Assembly (NCBI GenBank): GCA_033439265.1
Contig: JAVTVX010000008.1
Span: 3,162,001 to 3,226,000, forward strand
Direction: 5' to 3'
Length of the DNA: 64,000 nt
Origin: Dillenia suffruticosa
Lineage: Eukaryota; Streptophyta; Magnoliopsida; Dilleniales; Dilleniaceae
The notes under the pieces were generated by a model that saw only the letters and a list, made by a program, of their open reading frames with translations, did not search any database and had not been told where the DNA came from. Positions 49,076 through 62,417 of the stretch are shown one piece after another. Made by a program: the position numbers and the translations under genes. Each line of letters starts with the position of its first letter. Within the stretch, counting starts at the first letter, position 1.

Positions 49076-52000
49076 TCAGTCAATAAGGTTGTCATTCAGC
49101 GACAATGCAGCCAGTTGATCAGCAGTGCTGTTTGGCTGCTGCTGCTGTTGCTGCACGACAGTTCGCAAAACCTCCATTGCTTCGGCAACTTTTGCTTTCA
49201 AAGCATCTGGTGACTCAAGCAAGTGCAGAACCTCTGTCTGGTCCATCTCCAGCAGCATTCCCGTCACTTTAGCTGCCATGTCAGGCTCCAGTTGTTCCAC
49301 CAGAGGATAAAGATTCTCACCCAGCATCTACATGAACCACTCAATCAATAAGTTACATTGAACAACTTCAATGACTGCTGTAGGAAACAGGTTCCCAGCA
49401 TTCAATTTTTCTGTCTCAATAATGATATGATCTACATGTTTAAGATCTAAGTAAACGTGCAATTTCTTGAAACTAAGCTTATTAAGATGTAATGTAGAAG
49501 ACTAGTAAGCACATTAGCCTACTTTTAAAGTCTAAAATGCTTGTTTGTAAAGATGAAACACCCACAAACCTCCATACTCCTGCAAAGCCTCCACCCCCCC
49601 CCAAAAAAAAAAAAGACAATATCCACAAAGCGGAAGCGCAACAAGCATCAGAAATAAAAAGTGAATTTTTGGCATTTGTATACTCCTTTCTTTTTTTCTT
49701 TTCTATTTTAGGGGCAGAGGAAGAAATGTAGAAGACAAGAAACAATGAAAGAGGACACAGCAAAATAAGGCAAAATAAGCAAGAAGGCAAAGGGAGCTTA
49801 CCGTTCTTTGCTGCTCAGGAGAAGCATGTGCCAGGGCACTAGCCAAAGCCATGATTGGAACTGGCTGGGATAATGATGCATCACGCAACGGTATGCCACC
49901 CATATCATATGGGAGCATGCCTCCAGTAATGCCTGGCATTGGAACATCAGGAAGTCCACGACCAGGTGGATAGCGATAGGCACGTCCCCTAGGAAGCATC
50001 TGTATGAACAGGACACCAAAAATCACATTCAACAAGCAAATAAATATACCAAGGCAAATCAATATAAACACCAAGGTAACGCAACTCATGCGAAAACACC
50101 AGAGAATATTCCAAAACATGGAACAACCAAGTTATAACTAGTAAAACAATATTCCAAAACTTGGCACACCCAAGTTATAACTAGTAAAACACCAACCTGC
50201 TGCTGCATTAGGTGAACGGGTTGCTGATTTTGCTGTACCGGCACAGCGCCAGCACGTCTGCCACCTGGACGCTGACTTTGCTGACCCTGCTGCACAAGAG
50301 GCATGTAGAAGTTTGGAATGGGAGCTGCACCTGGCCTCATACCAGGTACAAGCTGCTGCTGATATCCAAACCCAGGCTGAAAATGCAAACATATGAGAGC
50401 ATCATTACAATTCTCAAAATGTAAATTAAACAGTCACTCAAAACATAAGCTTCAGGAGAAAAATAATGTACTATGCAACAGGAATTTACAACAAACTACT
50501 CACCCAGACTGGACATACCACTGGGATTAAAGAGCAACTTAAGAACCATAAGTCACTTCCAATTTAATTTTTTTTTAGCCCGGGTAAAAAATAGAGAAAA
50601 AGAAACTTAAAAAAAATGGAAATGATAGCTTCAACAACAAAGCAGAAACAGCAAACGGACACAACATGAAAGCAGAGTAACCTTTTCCTTTAACTTTGGA
50701 TAGGATAAAGAGAAAAAGGAATATCACTGATGAAATGAAAAGTAAAGTTTCTTCTGATAGACTAGTTGTAAGATTTCATATTTTGAGTTTCCAGAGTAGT
50801 TGAAAAGTAAAGTTACTTTATTTTCGGATTTTGTTGGACATTCGCTATAACTGGTTTCTGTAAATATATATATGCAACTCAATACACAAGAATCCTGCCA
50901 ATGTAGGCTGAAAGGTTCAGATACACACCCATTCCCCTAAAAGCAATGAGGTTGTTTTTGTATAAGCCATGACCTAAAAGTTACAATAAATGTCTTTATT
51001 CAAATCTTTATATAGTGACAAGTTTGATGATGAAAATTATATTTTGCACATACAGTTATTGAAATAAATAAAACCATAAAAAGGCCATTTTCTTTTTCTA
51101 CATGTACTAAAAAGGACATTTTTCAGTGCTTAAAATTCAAACAGGGTCATAATTGTTCATAAAAGATCCTTTACCCCTGCATTGAATTCCATTTACTTGT
51201 TTTTGTTGAGGAAAAACATTTCTTTGCTGATAATTAAACAAGAGAAACACTGATAATTCCAAGACATAAAGATCTGCACTAACTTTACCAATAAGATCAC
51301 TATGCAACAACAACAACCCAAGGCATTATCATGGACAAATAACAACAAAGGAAAACCCAATTACTAAACAAAACAAGCAAACAAGAAAATAATAGAAAAT
51401 AAATCATGTAGGCATAAAAAATACTTGGGGAGGAATAATGGTTGGTGGAGCCTGGCCATAGAAGATTTGCTGCCCCAGCCCCGGACGTCCAGGGGGATAA
51501 ATAGGCATAGGAGGTGCAACTGATGGTGCCATTGCAACAGGGCGCAGTTGAGCAAACTGTGCCTGTGAAAGATCAATTAGACCAGTGGGTCAACAAAACA
51601 GCTGATTTTCATCATTCAAACATGAACATGTGAACCAAGAAAATTTCACATAGGCCAATAACGACATCAATGAGAAGGAAGCTCGGGTAGAGTCAGTAAG
51701 TATAAACTACTAATTACATCAGAGTAGGGCATTGCAGAAGAACTTGGCTTGACAAGCATTATCAGTAATGTCATCAACTCATTAGACACACAGTTTGCTC
51801 ATGGTAAAAGGAGGTGCACATTACTGTAAATAAAAGCTACATGCCAACAAACCCATCCAACTACATTATATTTCATTCCATGACTAAATGCATCAAAGCT
51901 GGGCGAAGCTCAAAAGACGTTTACCTGCAACCTTGCTTTTCTTTCTTCCTTCCTCTGTGCAAAGGCAACATACAAGGGTTTGCCAACAACCATCTTGCCA

Positions 52001-55000
52001 TTCATTTCGACCACCTTCTCGGGATTGAGCATACGATCAGATCTCCATGATATCTAAAACAAATAAAGAAATGAATTCATCAACTTACTGCTTTGGATGC
52101 TTCCTCCGGAGTTGAGAAGGCAACAAATCCCGAGCCCCTGCTTATTCCATTCAGGTCACTCATAACCTGTTAACATAGAACAGTCATTGTTCTAAATCAC
52201 TTAGTAGGCATGGCCAGTTGGAAATTATCAAAATTCAGAAACCATGTTGAAGTCAAATTACAGACCTTGCAAGAAGTAATGGTACCAAACTGGGAGAACA
52301 GTTCCTTTAGATTATCATCACCAATGCTATCATCTAAATTTTTTATATACAGATTCACACCTTGATATTTATCAACTGCCTCCTTCATACTCTGCTCAAA
52401 TCGGACTTTCAATTCTACTTCCCGTTCAGACTTCTTCTGGGCTTTACCAACATACCACTCTTTGTCATCAAATTTCTTTCCATTAAGAGCTTCAACAGCT
52501 CTAGCAGCATCATCCGCATTCTCAAAATTGACAAATCCAAAGCATTTTGATTTTCCATCTCCATCTCTCATTACAACGGCACTTGTAATGGTTCCAAATT
52601 CACCAAAAGTTCTTTTTAAGTCTTCATCTGTTGTTGACTCTGACAGATTCTTTACAAAAACATTATTGAACTTAGTCTTGTCAACAGCACTTTCCCTTTC
52701 TTGCTTACGAAGAAAAGGCCCCACAAAGACTTGCTTATCGTTTAAAAGCATCCCATTAAGCTTTTCTATTGCCCTTTGGGCAGCTTCCTCATTATCAAAC
52801 TGAACAAAACCATAACCTTTAGACTGGCCAGAGGAGTCTATGGCCACCTTGCACGAGAGAATGTTACCAAAGGCCGAAAATGTATCATGCAGTCCTTTGT
52901 GGTCAATTGCCTTGTCCAAATTCTGCCAAGTTGAAATGTGCACATGAGGGACAAACAAGACACTGAAAGCAACAGGAAGAAAACAGGGGAACTTGAAAAA
53001 ATTGGACTTTAGCCAACAACACAATGGCACACCTTAATAAATATATTTCCAGTCCCGCTTTTGCGGATGCTGGGATCTCGATGGGAATACATAATTCTAA
53101 TCAGCTTCCCATTGAGTGATGTGAAATTCAACAGCTCCAATGCCCTTGCAGCTGAAATCGAAATTAAGAAATAGTAAGAAAGAAATAGAAAATACAACAG
53201 AACATGCATTGTATATATAATAACAAAGAACTTTTGGAATCGATCAATAATTCCAGCATGCGGGAAGTCTGCATTGCACCATCCTTCAAAATGAATCCAG
53301 CAAGAGATAAGAAGTGTGCTTTGCAAGGTCAAGCAAATACAACAGCAGCCATATCTTAATTCTTGAAATGACAAAGGTTGAGTACATAGAGGGAAGCCAT
53401 CTCAAGTGGTTGGCAATAGGGACAGGGACAGGGACAGAAGACTTTATCAGAGCTACAAATCTCTGCGTGTAGTACAAATTTATCAAAAGTTGCATATCTC
53501 AAATATTTCACTAACCTTTTGGTTGGTATTTCTGTTTGTAAGTTGATGGGTTTTAGAAAGAAACTATGAGAAACATCAAACTCATTCAAGTCACTTTCAT
53601 TGTCCCTCAGCAACCAAGATACCACTTAGTAGCTTCAGATATCTAGAAAAACCAGTGCAATCATGTACAATTGGGATCTTCCGAGGAAAATGAACTTAAT
53701 TATTTCACATCTACGTGGATTTGGAGACCTTCACCCTTAATGCACTTTATCAACACTAAGGGCATCACTCACAATCTTAATTTCAACATAATAAATATAT
53801 TAGCATAACACGAAACATAACATACATTCATTATTCCACCTCTAAAAGGTTGACACCTCAATTTTTGGGGCATCTCTAATTTACTAAAAAAATGAGATAA
53901 GAATTGCTTTTAAGGTCTTTTATATATGGTGGTCATCAAGGTCATCTAAGTGGGACATCTTCTATAATATTGAGAAGATAAGCTCTTTTTGTGGTTTCAC
54001 CATCTATGCAATATTTACTACTATACCAACAGGCTCAGAAGCTTCAAAGAAGATCTGTGAAGATCTGAATAATCAATCTTTTACAAGGGGGAGGAGGAAA
54101 TTTAGTCCATGATGAATTCAAAGATAAAATTAGTACCAGAAGGATCATCAAAATGCAAAAGGTTGTTGTATCCTAAGCCTTGAAAATTCCAAATCGACCA
54201 AATCCAACCTAACCCAAAAATGTTCTATTTATTTTTTATTTTTTTTAAAAAAAAGAAATCAATGAAGTACGCAAAGATAAATTCAAGCAACAAAATACTT
54301 CTCAGCGACATTTCATAAATACAATGCAATTCCAAGTGTATTCAATACCAGAAGCGGATCTAGTAAGGTAGCATGCATAGCAAGATGAAGCTAAATTCTG
54401 ACTATCATAGTCTTTTTTCCACATTTGATTTATTCCCAATTATAAGTGATGCCCGGATTATCAAGAAAAGCCAAAAGGAATAAATAAAGACTGTGAGAGG
54501 TATATCCACCAATAACTAACATCAAATGCAATTAGCCAAATCTGAGCAACCAAAAAGAATAACACCAATGTCACCTTCAAATCACGCATTTAAAGGGAAA
54601 CAAAAGAACAGTGCTTAAGGTACATACTTTTAAATTGTTACTTGAAGAAATATGTTACATAGTAACTGAATGAAAGTGAAAACGACGTCAATGAAAAGAA
54701 TCACATATAGTCAACTAAGCATCCTCCAGATTTTCATATTTAACAAATCCATAACCAACTGATCAGCAAGTCTCCAAATGCTTACAGACACAAATAGAAG
54801 TAACTTGACCCAATTGATTAAAAAAATTATAGAGCTGTGAATCAGTAATCTCTAGATCAAGATCCGCAACAAACAAGGATGATGTCATATAATGGTTCGA
54901 TGGTTCACACCAACAGAATTACTCTGATTAACCACAGTGCTTGAAGGCTGGACCTGGAGTTGAACATCTCCCATTGCCAGCACTAAAACACCGTTTACCT

Positions 55001-57822
55001 CTTTTAACCTTCAACTTTTGTCCGTTGTCTTCCCTCCCCCTCTTAGGAGTACAAGAATCACAAAGGATCTGAAGTGACAAAAACTGACAAACAAATGACA
55101 GAGAGAACGGAAATCAAACCGCCAGAAACTTATGAATTTTGCATGGGTCTTTTACTTGAATGGAGATTTTCCCCTTTTGAAAGAGGGAAGGATAGGGAAA
55201 AGGAAATATAGATACAATGGGGATCTGAAACACAAAGATACCAAGCATAGTGATGCAGGGATGTAAAGAGTGTTGGTGTCTTACAAGAATAAATTTAGGG
55301 TTTCTGACTACTGAGAGTTAAATATAGAATGATAGAAACCATAAAATATGCTAATAATATTGACCTTCCGGTCAAAGTAGCAAACCCACCAAATGAAATA
55401 AATGGAACAAGCCACGCCAGACAACTGAGTATCAAAAGGAGCAGTAATGCTAGGTTCAAATACTTTCTGATCACATGTCATTTGGCCAGAGCTTACACGT
55501 GTAGAGTGGGAAAGCCACTAGGAGAAAGCGGGGGCAGCCGTCCAGAATAAAACTTTGAGAAAAAAATTGTGTGTATATTTTAGTGGGTATTTAAAAAAAT
55601 GCTACCAAAAGTTTAAAAAACACCACTAAAACTCTTTATAGTGTTGTTTATAGTCCACCCTCACTAGCGGATTGTAATTCACCCCCAGTAAAATAATTTT
55701 CTAGCTTTGCCCTTGCATTACACACCTTTCTTCACAATAAAACAGAAGTCACTCTAAAGCAGCTACCTTCACTAAAGCTATTTCCACAAAGTTATTATTT
55801 TACTCAAGCAGCTTCCTTTCCCCTGCTGTCTCCCAACAAGGAATTTGCTAATTATGAGAACTTGTCCAATATTCTCCATGCCACATAAGGTGTAGCACAT
55901 AATATGCAACTAAATCCTCTTGTCTGCATCAGATCATTCTAATATGATCCAATCATGCTCATTCAATTGTACTTTGATTTTTTTTTAGTTTACACCCAAT
56001 ATATCCGTATTTAATGGTATCTAATTTAGTTTTCAATAAAACTTTTTATGTTTACAAATTTGGAACACAATGAAATGGATCTGGCTTCTCTACACTGGAT
56101 CAAATATAGCAGGGATTAGTATGTAACGTGCAAGTGATTACTATGTTTCTTCCTAACCAAATGGAAAAATTAATTTATACATATCAGACCTTTCCATGTA
56201 CGTGTCACAAGATAATGTGTATAATAAAATCTTCATTCCTGTGGTTGAAACAGGAAGAAGTCTTGCTGAGTAAATAACCAAACATGCACCATTCCATTTC
56301 ACCACCTTCCCTCAGTCCATTCCCGTATTGCATGACCACATCAACCATCAAATAGATACTCATAAGCTCCATAATGCAGACCTGAAGGAAACTTATAAGA
56401 TTATAAGATTTTATCGTCTATAATCTGTATATACACATAAAACGCAATGGCATTCTAAAGAAACATACTAATATAATCTAGTCCAAACAGTTATTAATTA
56501 GATAATAGAACAATTTTTCCTAGATTTCTGCAAGGGAAAACCATACTACATAGTTGCCAAAATTGAAAATCTACAGTTAACCAAGTTTAACCCAATCATG
56601 CTTTTTAAACGTTTTGGATCTTGTGATTCATTGGACAGACAATAGCATTATGTGAGAAACCAGACAATCCTAGTCTTCCATTTGAATTGAAATAATACCA
56701 TTGGATGCACTTTTGGGGAAGACAAGAAACTCCAACGACATCATTCCCTCCTCGAGAAGTATTTGTTTTATGATCTATTAAATTACTATACTTCTTGCTC
56801 TTCTACGATCAAATTTAATTTGATTCCTTATAGGGCTTTTCTACCACACTATTTTCCATGGCAGCTGTAATAGCATATTTAACAACTACTGCATGGCCCT
56901 GTCTCCACCAAATCTCTCATACTCACTCTAGTTCATCAATAATACCAATTATTCCTAGCTTCAATAATTAAGAAGAACCTAAACCACCTTATAAATCCTA
57001 ATCTTCCATACAAATTAAACACAAAATTTTCAAGTACTTGGCCAACAAAGATATGGTTTTCATGGCAAATATGGTTCACGCGTCTACAATCTGCATACTT
57101 GTACATACCCCAAATGGGCATTCTAAATTCTTACACGCAACCATCCCAGGCTATGCTAACAATCAACACAAAAATGATCCAAAACAATACCTAAAAAATT
57201 CAACTAACCATTACACTGACATGGCAAACTAACAACAGTTAATTAAGTAAATCAGCCTAAAAAATTAAAGCAAACCCATGCTTTAGTTTGAATAATGGTG
57301 AAAATTATCCCAAAAAAAAAGCCTACATAACTAGCCCCAGAAAACAATAACGTAAAAACACACGGAAAAAATTGATAAAGTCAAATTATCTCATGAATCT
57401 TCATGAGAGAGATAGAGAACTAAAATAATTAAACAAATAAAGCATAACCAATGTCTAAACTTGGATAAAGTGTATAATTTTATACACTCAAAACGTTAAC
57501 AAAACCACCCATATCTAAATTTAACTTATCAGTCTAATCATCTCACAAAATTAGAGAGAGAGAGAGAGAGAGAGTAACCATCGTGAGGGTTTGCATAGTT
57601 GACATAGCCATAACCGAGAGACCTCCTGGTATTGGAATCCCTACAAACCCTAACAGAGATGACTTGACCCAACTGATTAAACAGATCGTAAAGCTGCGTA
57701 TCAGTCACGTTCATTTCCAAATCCCCAACGTACAACGACGTCGTCACGAACTGATTCTGTCCTCCATTCGCAGCAGCAGCAGAAGCCATTGGAGCCTGTG
57801 ATTGAACTGGAATTTGCGCCAT
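49076..57822 (-). CDS. PAB: Cytoplasmic poly(A)-binding protein (PABPC)
   Basis: Nine coding exons on minus join in frame: 57822-57579, 53151-53033, 52922-52266, 52166-52089, 52014-51925 (or from 52053), 51562-51425, 50376-50197, 49999-49802 and 49327-49076. They give 651 residues (664 with the long exon 5). Four RRMs follow in order, with RNP motifs [43 protein letters not shown] and LYIKNLD/GSGFVAF. A Pro/Gln-rich linker follows, then the MLLE (PABC) domain with [28 protein letters not shown]. The protein binds mRNA poly(A) tails, contacts eIF4G, and recruits PAM2-motif partners through MLLE, so it acts in translation and mRNA stability. Start at [11 protein letters not shown]; an in-frame ATG five codons upstream is less likely. 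It looks intact. Intron 1 (4.4 kb) holds a decayed copy of exon 1. Confidence 0.93.
50105..50190. repeat. Tandem duplication of a 43-bp unit
   Basis: 50105-50147 and 50148-50190 are back-to-back copies with about 3 differences. They lie in the PABP intron, starting six bases beyond the donor of the exon that ends at 50197. Confidence 0.9.
52015..52053 (-). other. In-frame 39-nt extension of PABP exon 5
   Basis: On minus, a strong acceptor (ttttgttttag) lies 39 nt before the acceptor implied by family conservation (gagaag|GTGGTC). Using the strong site inserts [13 protein letters not shown] between EEASKA and VVEMNGKM without a stop or frame change. The conserved junction reads [10 protein letters not shown] directly, as in other PABPs. 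Alternative 3' splice-site use is likely; which form dominates is unknown. Confidence 0.5.
53152..57578 (-). other. PABP intron 1
   Basis: 4.4-kb intron between coding exons 1 and 2. Apart from the exon-1 relic at 54720-54974, I see a hairpin-forming inverted repeat near 55579-55627 (tttagtgg ... ccactaaa) and no supportable gene. Confidence 0.6.
54720..54974 (-). pseudogene. Decayed second copy of PABP coding exon 1
   Basis: On minus, an ATG at 54974 starts [24 protein letters not shown], like PABP N termini. After a shift of frame the text reads [22 protein letters not shown], then [19 protein letters not shown], a TGA where Arg is expected, and [15 protein letters not shown]. This parallels exon 1 residues 28-81 ([27 protein letters not shown] ... 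[12 protein letters not shown]). The donor after GATG is lost (ct instead of gt). It is a complete first coding exon with its own start, in the same orientation as the host gene, and now non-functional. Confidence 0.85.
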
Positions 57823-58210
57823 TCCCAACAAAATCAAAACTCACACAAATTTGTCACTCCTTTTCTTTTCTTTTTCACAATATTTTCAATTTTTTTGGTT
57901 TTTTTTTTTATCAACTTCCCTCTCCTCTTTGTAAAATATACAAATCAAAACAACAAGCTGACACAAAACAGAATGCTTTTGGGAGAGAAAATATGAGAAA
58001 GAATAAAAATTTGTGGGCCTTTTTCGCAATTTTTTGATTTTTTTTGGGGGTTTTGGTGAGGAGAGGGAAGGATCAGGAGAGATAGAGTGGCCGGAGATCC
58101 GACGGCGGTGGTAGAAATCGCCGCCGTATACGACGGCGACGATTAATGACAGGCGATAGAGAAACAAGCAGAGAGCGCTGTGAGAGAGAGAGAGAGAGGG
58201 TTTGGTGGAT
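57823..58210 (-). promoter_or_regulatory. 5' leader and promoter of the PABP gene
   Basis: Upstream of the PABP start lie T-rich leader text, a GC-richer stretch at 58090-58145 and a GA run at 58182-58198, as expected for a plant 5' UTR and core promoter. No TATA box is certain. Confidence 0.4.
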
Positions 58211-58499
58211 GAATTTCCGTGGAGGGATTAAAATGTTTCGAGTCCAAACCTAAGAAGGAAATTTTGGGTGGATAAAATCTTGGCCGTTGGATGGAGAATT
58301 AGATAATCGACGCCACCCACCTGGACGTAGTCCAAGATCATGGACTAACGAACGGTGGGGATGATTTTGGATAAGATTTAGAGCGGAGGAAGTGAACTTT
58401 CCTTTCTATTTTTTGTTTTTTATTTTGTTTTAAATTTAGTCCTGATTAATCATTTAAAATATTATTAAAGAATTCTCACGATCGAACTTCGAAGCAAAC

Positions 58500-58690
58500 T
58501 TTTTTTTTTTTACATCACTTATATTCAGATTTTATTTTATTAATCCAATCCAAATACTATATAATCCATTTTTAATGATTAATTCTCATAAATCCTTTTT
58601 TATCATTTTTAAAAATCAAATTTGAGATCTCTGATTAAAGAAATAAAATATTTTTTACCATTTAATTCAAAAAATTTTGATAACTTATTT
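58500..58690 (-). mobile_element. SINE-like remnant (minus)
   Basis: On minus the 3' end reads ggattggattaataaaataa, then aatctgaatataagtgatg, then an A run (plus T run at 58500-58512). This resembles the tails at 14700-14850 and 35820-35992. The head is blurred and no target duplication was found. Confidence 0.4.
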
Positions 58691-59248
58691 TTTTTCTTGG
58701 TTAGAAAATAAGCTTACTCGATTCAATTGATCTTGTCCTTTCTTTTGACGAGCAAGAAAAAAGATCTATTAATCTTTTATTTATTGAAAAGTCGAATTTA
58801 AATAAATTTTGTAAAAATTATAACTCATTAATTCTGAAAAATAAATCAATTATCAATGATTTTTATATTTAATATGTAAGTAATTTTATTAATTATTTAT
58901 TTCATTTTTTGATCTTTTAAAGGGTAGAGATGGTTTGCAAGAACTCGAATTTTTAACTAAAAACAAAAAAAATAAAATCTTATTTCACTAACTTTTTCAC
59001 CTATTTTCACATATGATAATATAGTCTTTTCTTTGGAGACCACATCGGATGGTTCCAAAAATATGTCAAAAGTGGCCACAAAGAGAGCTCCATACTTAGC
59101 ATTTTCACTACTTTATCATCACATTGGATGATTATGGAAGAAGTCTCACATGCCCTTTAAGCTTTTATTGGGCACCAAAGGTGAACTTCACCATGAAGGA
59201 ACCATAAATTATGTACAAAGTTGCCTATAGCTCTTTTATGCCCTTTCT

Positions 59249-59456
59249 TTTTTCTTTTTTTTTTTCGGATATATTGATTTGATCATCACTTGGTATCCAA
59301 AATTTCGTTCCAACTAAATTTAGATCGATCACTGTAAAATCCATTTTGCAAGAACAAGTCTCCCAACATTGATTTTTCTTATTCATATGTCGAGTCGAAT
59401 CCGGGTATAAGGCAGGATGCAGCTTCCTTAACCAACCGTACCAACGAATATTGGTT
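59249..59456 (-). mobile_element. SINE with 15-bp target duplication (minus)
   Basis: Plus-strand flanks ttttatgccctttct (59234-59248) and ttttataccctttct (59457-59471) differ at one base. On minus the 208-bp body starts with acggttggttaaggaagctg (A-box-like), has a B box ggattcgactc, and ends atatccg plus an A run. Confidence 0.8.
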
Positions 59457-60655
59457 TTTTATACCCTTTCTAGTATAATTATTAAGAGATAATTTTAATT
59501 ACTAACTTTTTTTAACAGTTATAATGGCAGTTGATAATCCAAAATCCATTTAGCTCTTCATTTTCTAAAATTTTCTTATCCCCATTTTTTGTTGATACGT
59601 AGGATTTCCTAACAATCTGAAACTTTACTCTCTTTCTATACTATTTTCCTTAATATTACATCACATTTTCTTTCAAATTTCTTTAAAAAAAATTTAAAAT
59701 TTAAAATTTTCTTACCTTCATTAAAAAATTAAAAAAAAAATCAATGGATACATGAACTCAAAAAATAATATAAAAACTTGGGGATAAAAACAAAAAATTG
59801 GAAAGAAAGTTAGAGTTAGATCTTCATTTATAAATAGCCTTGAAGGAACACAATTGAATACACACCTCAGCCTAAACACGTGATCAGTCTTTTTTTTTTT
59901 CCCTTATCATTTATGTTTATTAGTCTTTGTAATTTCTGTCTTCTCAATTATTGAAATTTTGATTTCTTTTTATTTATGGGTCCAATCACACAACTTGTCA
60001 GCCAATCACCAATGGCCAAAAGTTATCGAATAGATAAAAGTATTATACCCTCTTAATTATGAATAACATATTCGAGTTATAAAAATAAAAAAATATAAAA
60101 ATTTCGGATAGACTAGTCGTACGGAAGTTGAATTTTGGTTAACAATAAGGAATCCACTTAAAAAAAAAAAAAAAAATCAATGGCTTAAAAGTTTTCGGGA
60201 GTAGACCAGAAAACCTATTTGTTAGTGAACAGTGTATTTTTATTGATTTGATTGCTTGTATGAAGGGTGTGACGGGAGCTGCTTTGGTTGATTCGCGCGT
60301 AATCTCATTAAATAAAATTTTATATTTAAATTTTGTATAAGAAAAATAATATTAAAAAAATTTTTTTAAAAGAAAATTTAATCTGATTTGAATCAAATTT
60401 AATTAAATGAATATATAATTATCGAGTACTTATATTTTATAAAAAAATAAAAATTTATTGAATAAGGTGAAATTAACAATTTATATAAAAATAAAATATA
60501 TATATTTAAAATCATAATTTCATTATATCCGGAGAAAATAATATTTAAAATTATAACTTTTGATATATAATTCTTTTAAAAATTCTTGAAAGGGCAACCT
60601 TGACCCACTTCGCATGTGGCAGTTCCATGCACAAAACGCGTTCGACGCAATAAGA

Positions 60656-60884
60656 TAGACATGTAACCGGGCTGGGCCCGGTTCAAGGGCGGTTTCAGGA
60701 ATCGTGGGCCGGTTCCATATCCGGGCCGGTTCACAGTTCCAAAAACCCTTAAACCGACCCGGCCCGCTACAGTACTGGTACAGCAGGTTCGGGTTACTGT
60801 AGCACCGGGCCGGTTCATGGGCGGGGCTTTTTCCGGGCCGGCCGGGCCGGTTTTCGGGCCCAAACCGGCCCGAGCTCAACTCTA
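60656..60884. mobile_element. Non-autonomous hAT element (MITE) with perfect 8-bp target duplication
   Basis: The 8-bp sequence caataaga flanks the element at 60648-60655 and 60885-60892. The ends are imperfect inverted repeats: TAGAcaTG...GGGC on the left and, reversed, TAGAgtTG...GGGC on the right. The 229-bp interior is very GC-rich and built of repeated ccgggccggtt-like words, as in many plant hAT subterminal regions. There is no transposase. The GC content stands out sharply from the AT-rich surroundings. Confidence 0.85.
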
Positions 60885-62417
60885 CAATAAGATTCTAGGT
60901 ATTGAACCCTAATTTGTGAAACATTTTTCAAAATGGGAATTTTAAGATGAAATTTTTAAACAAATTAATAAATATAATTTTTATGTAAAAAATATTTTAA
61001 TTTCAAACGAATTAAAATTACTTATTTTTTTGAATAATCGGATATCTTAGCTCTAGAAAATATCATGAAATTGAATTACTTTCTATTTTTTATAATCTAA
61101 ATGTTTTTTATAGTAACAATTGAAAATTTTCAAAATTTTTTCTTTATTTTCGATACGTGAAAAATCACTTTTCACTCCCTGTCCCTCTCCTATGCATACA
61201 CCTGAAATGCATGTTTTTCTCTTCACTTTTCTCAATTCACGTGCATCCAAAACAGTATGGAAGAAGGAAGTGATTTTACCTACAGAGGAAGCATAAATTA
61301 TATGGAAAGTCGAGGGGTGGTTTCCCAAATAAGAACCACTCCTCCTAAGTTCTGTCTTCTTCAAAATTCAAATTAAATGAAATTTGGGCCCGCACCCATT
61401 TCCAACGTAAGAAGAGGGGCTTGTATTTTGGATCAACGTTGAATTTGTTAGAAAAAAGCTCATGTTCACATCAACAAAGCCAAATCGTTTTCAACCGGGA
61501 AATTTCATACCTACTCTCATGGCTCACCGGAAACTTCCCTTCCTCGCGCGCTTGACAATTATTTGCGACCAAGTAAAACCCTTTGCTTCATCTCCAACTC
61601 AATTATTAAATACACATTTTTTTTTTTCAAAATAAAATTTAAGATATGATTCTTGATTTTTTATATTAAATAGATTTTAAAACAATGCAGTGAATTTGTT
61701 CAAATATATTTATTTAACAAGTATAATTTTTTGAATGACTGAGCAGTTGTTTATAATTTTTATTGCTATAAATACAACAGTCTTTCGTATTTGTAGTAAT
61801 AAAACTATAAACAGATGTTGAGAGATTCAATTTCTAATTGAATTTCATAATTATTTGAACCGAATTAGTTAAATTCTCAAATACTGATAATAAGTAAAAA
61901 AACGAAATATATAAACTCGATTTCTCTTCTGAATGGAAATAAATTGATAGTCTTTTTTGTCGTATGAATTATTGTATATACTAATATAAGAATCGTTTTT
62001 TTTAATTTAGGAAAAAAACTTTAGATATTATTTTGAAACATCGAGATTTGTTATTAATAATTTTTTTGTCTTAATTAAAAAAGTAAAATAAAAAATTTAA
62101 GAGTTGAGAAATTCGTTTAAATAGCCTTGGAGTTGAGATGCCGGCTTATTAATGGTCATGCATGGGCGTGACCTCTAAGCTCAAATCTCTATCTGCTGCG
62201 GTCATTAGTGACATAATGGACTTCATTGAATTGAATCCTCAAATCATTTTCTAATTTTCGTTGAGATTTGAATTGTATGGTGAGACATTCTAGCGTCGTG
62301 AGTAGAATAATGAACATAGCTACCATTTTGACATCTAGGGCCGTGTCATGGACCTGCCTAAAACACAGGGTCCACAACTCCAGCATTCCCCCCCCCTCTC
62401 CCTACGTTGTTGTTGCT

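Noticed and set aside
60523-60879. Two minus-strand frames with many Pro, Gly and Arg residues
   Set aside because: They are by-products of the GC-rich hAT element repeats and resemble no protein family.
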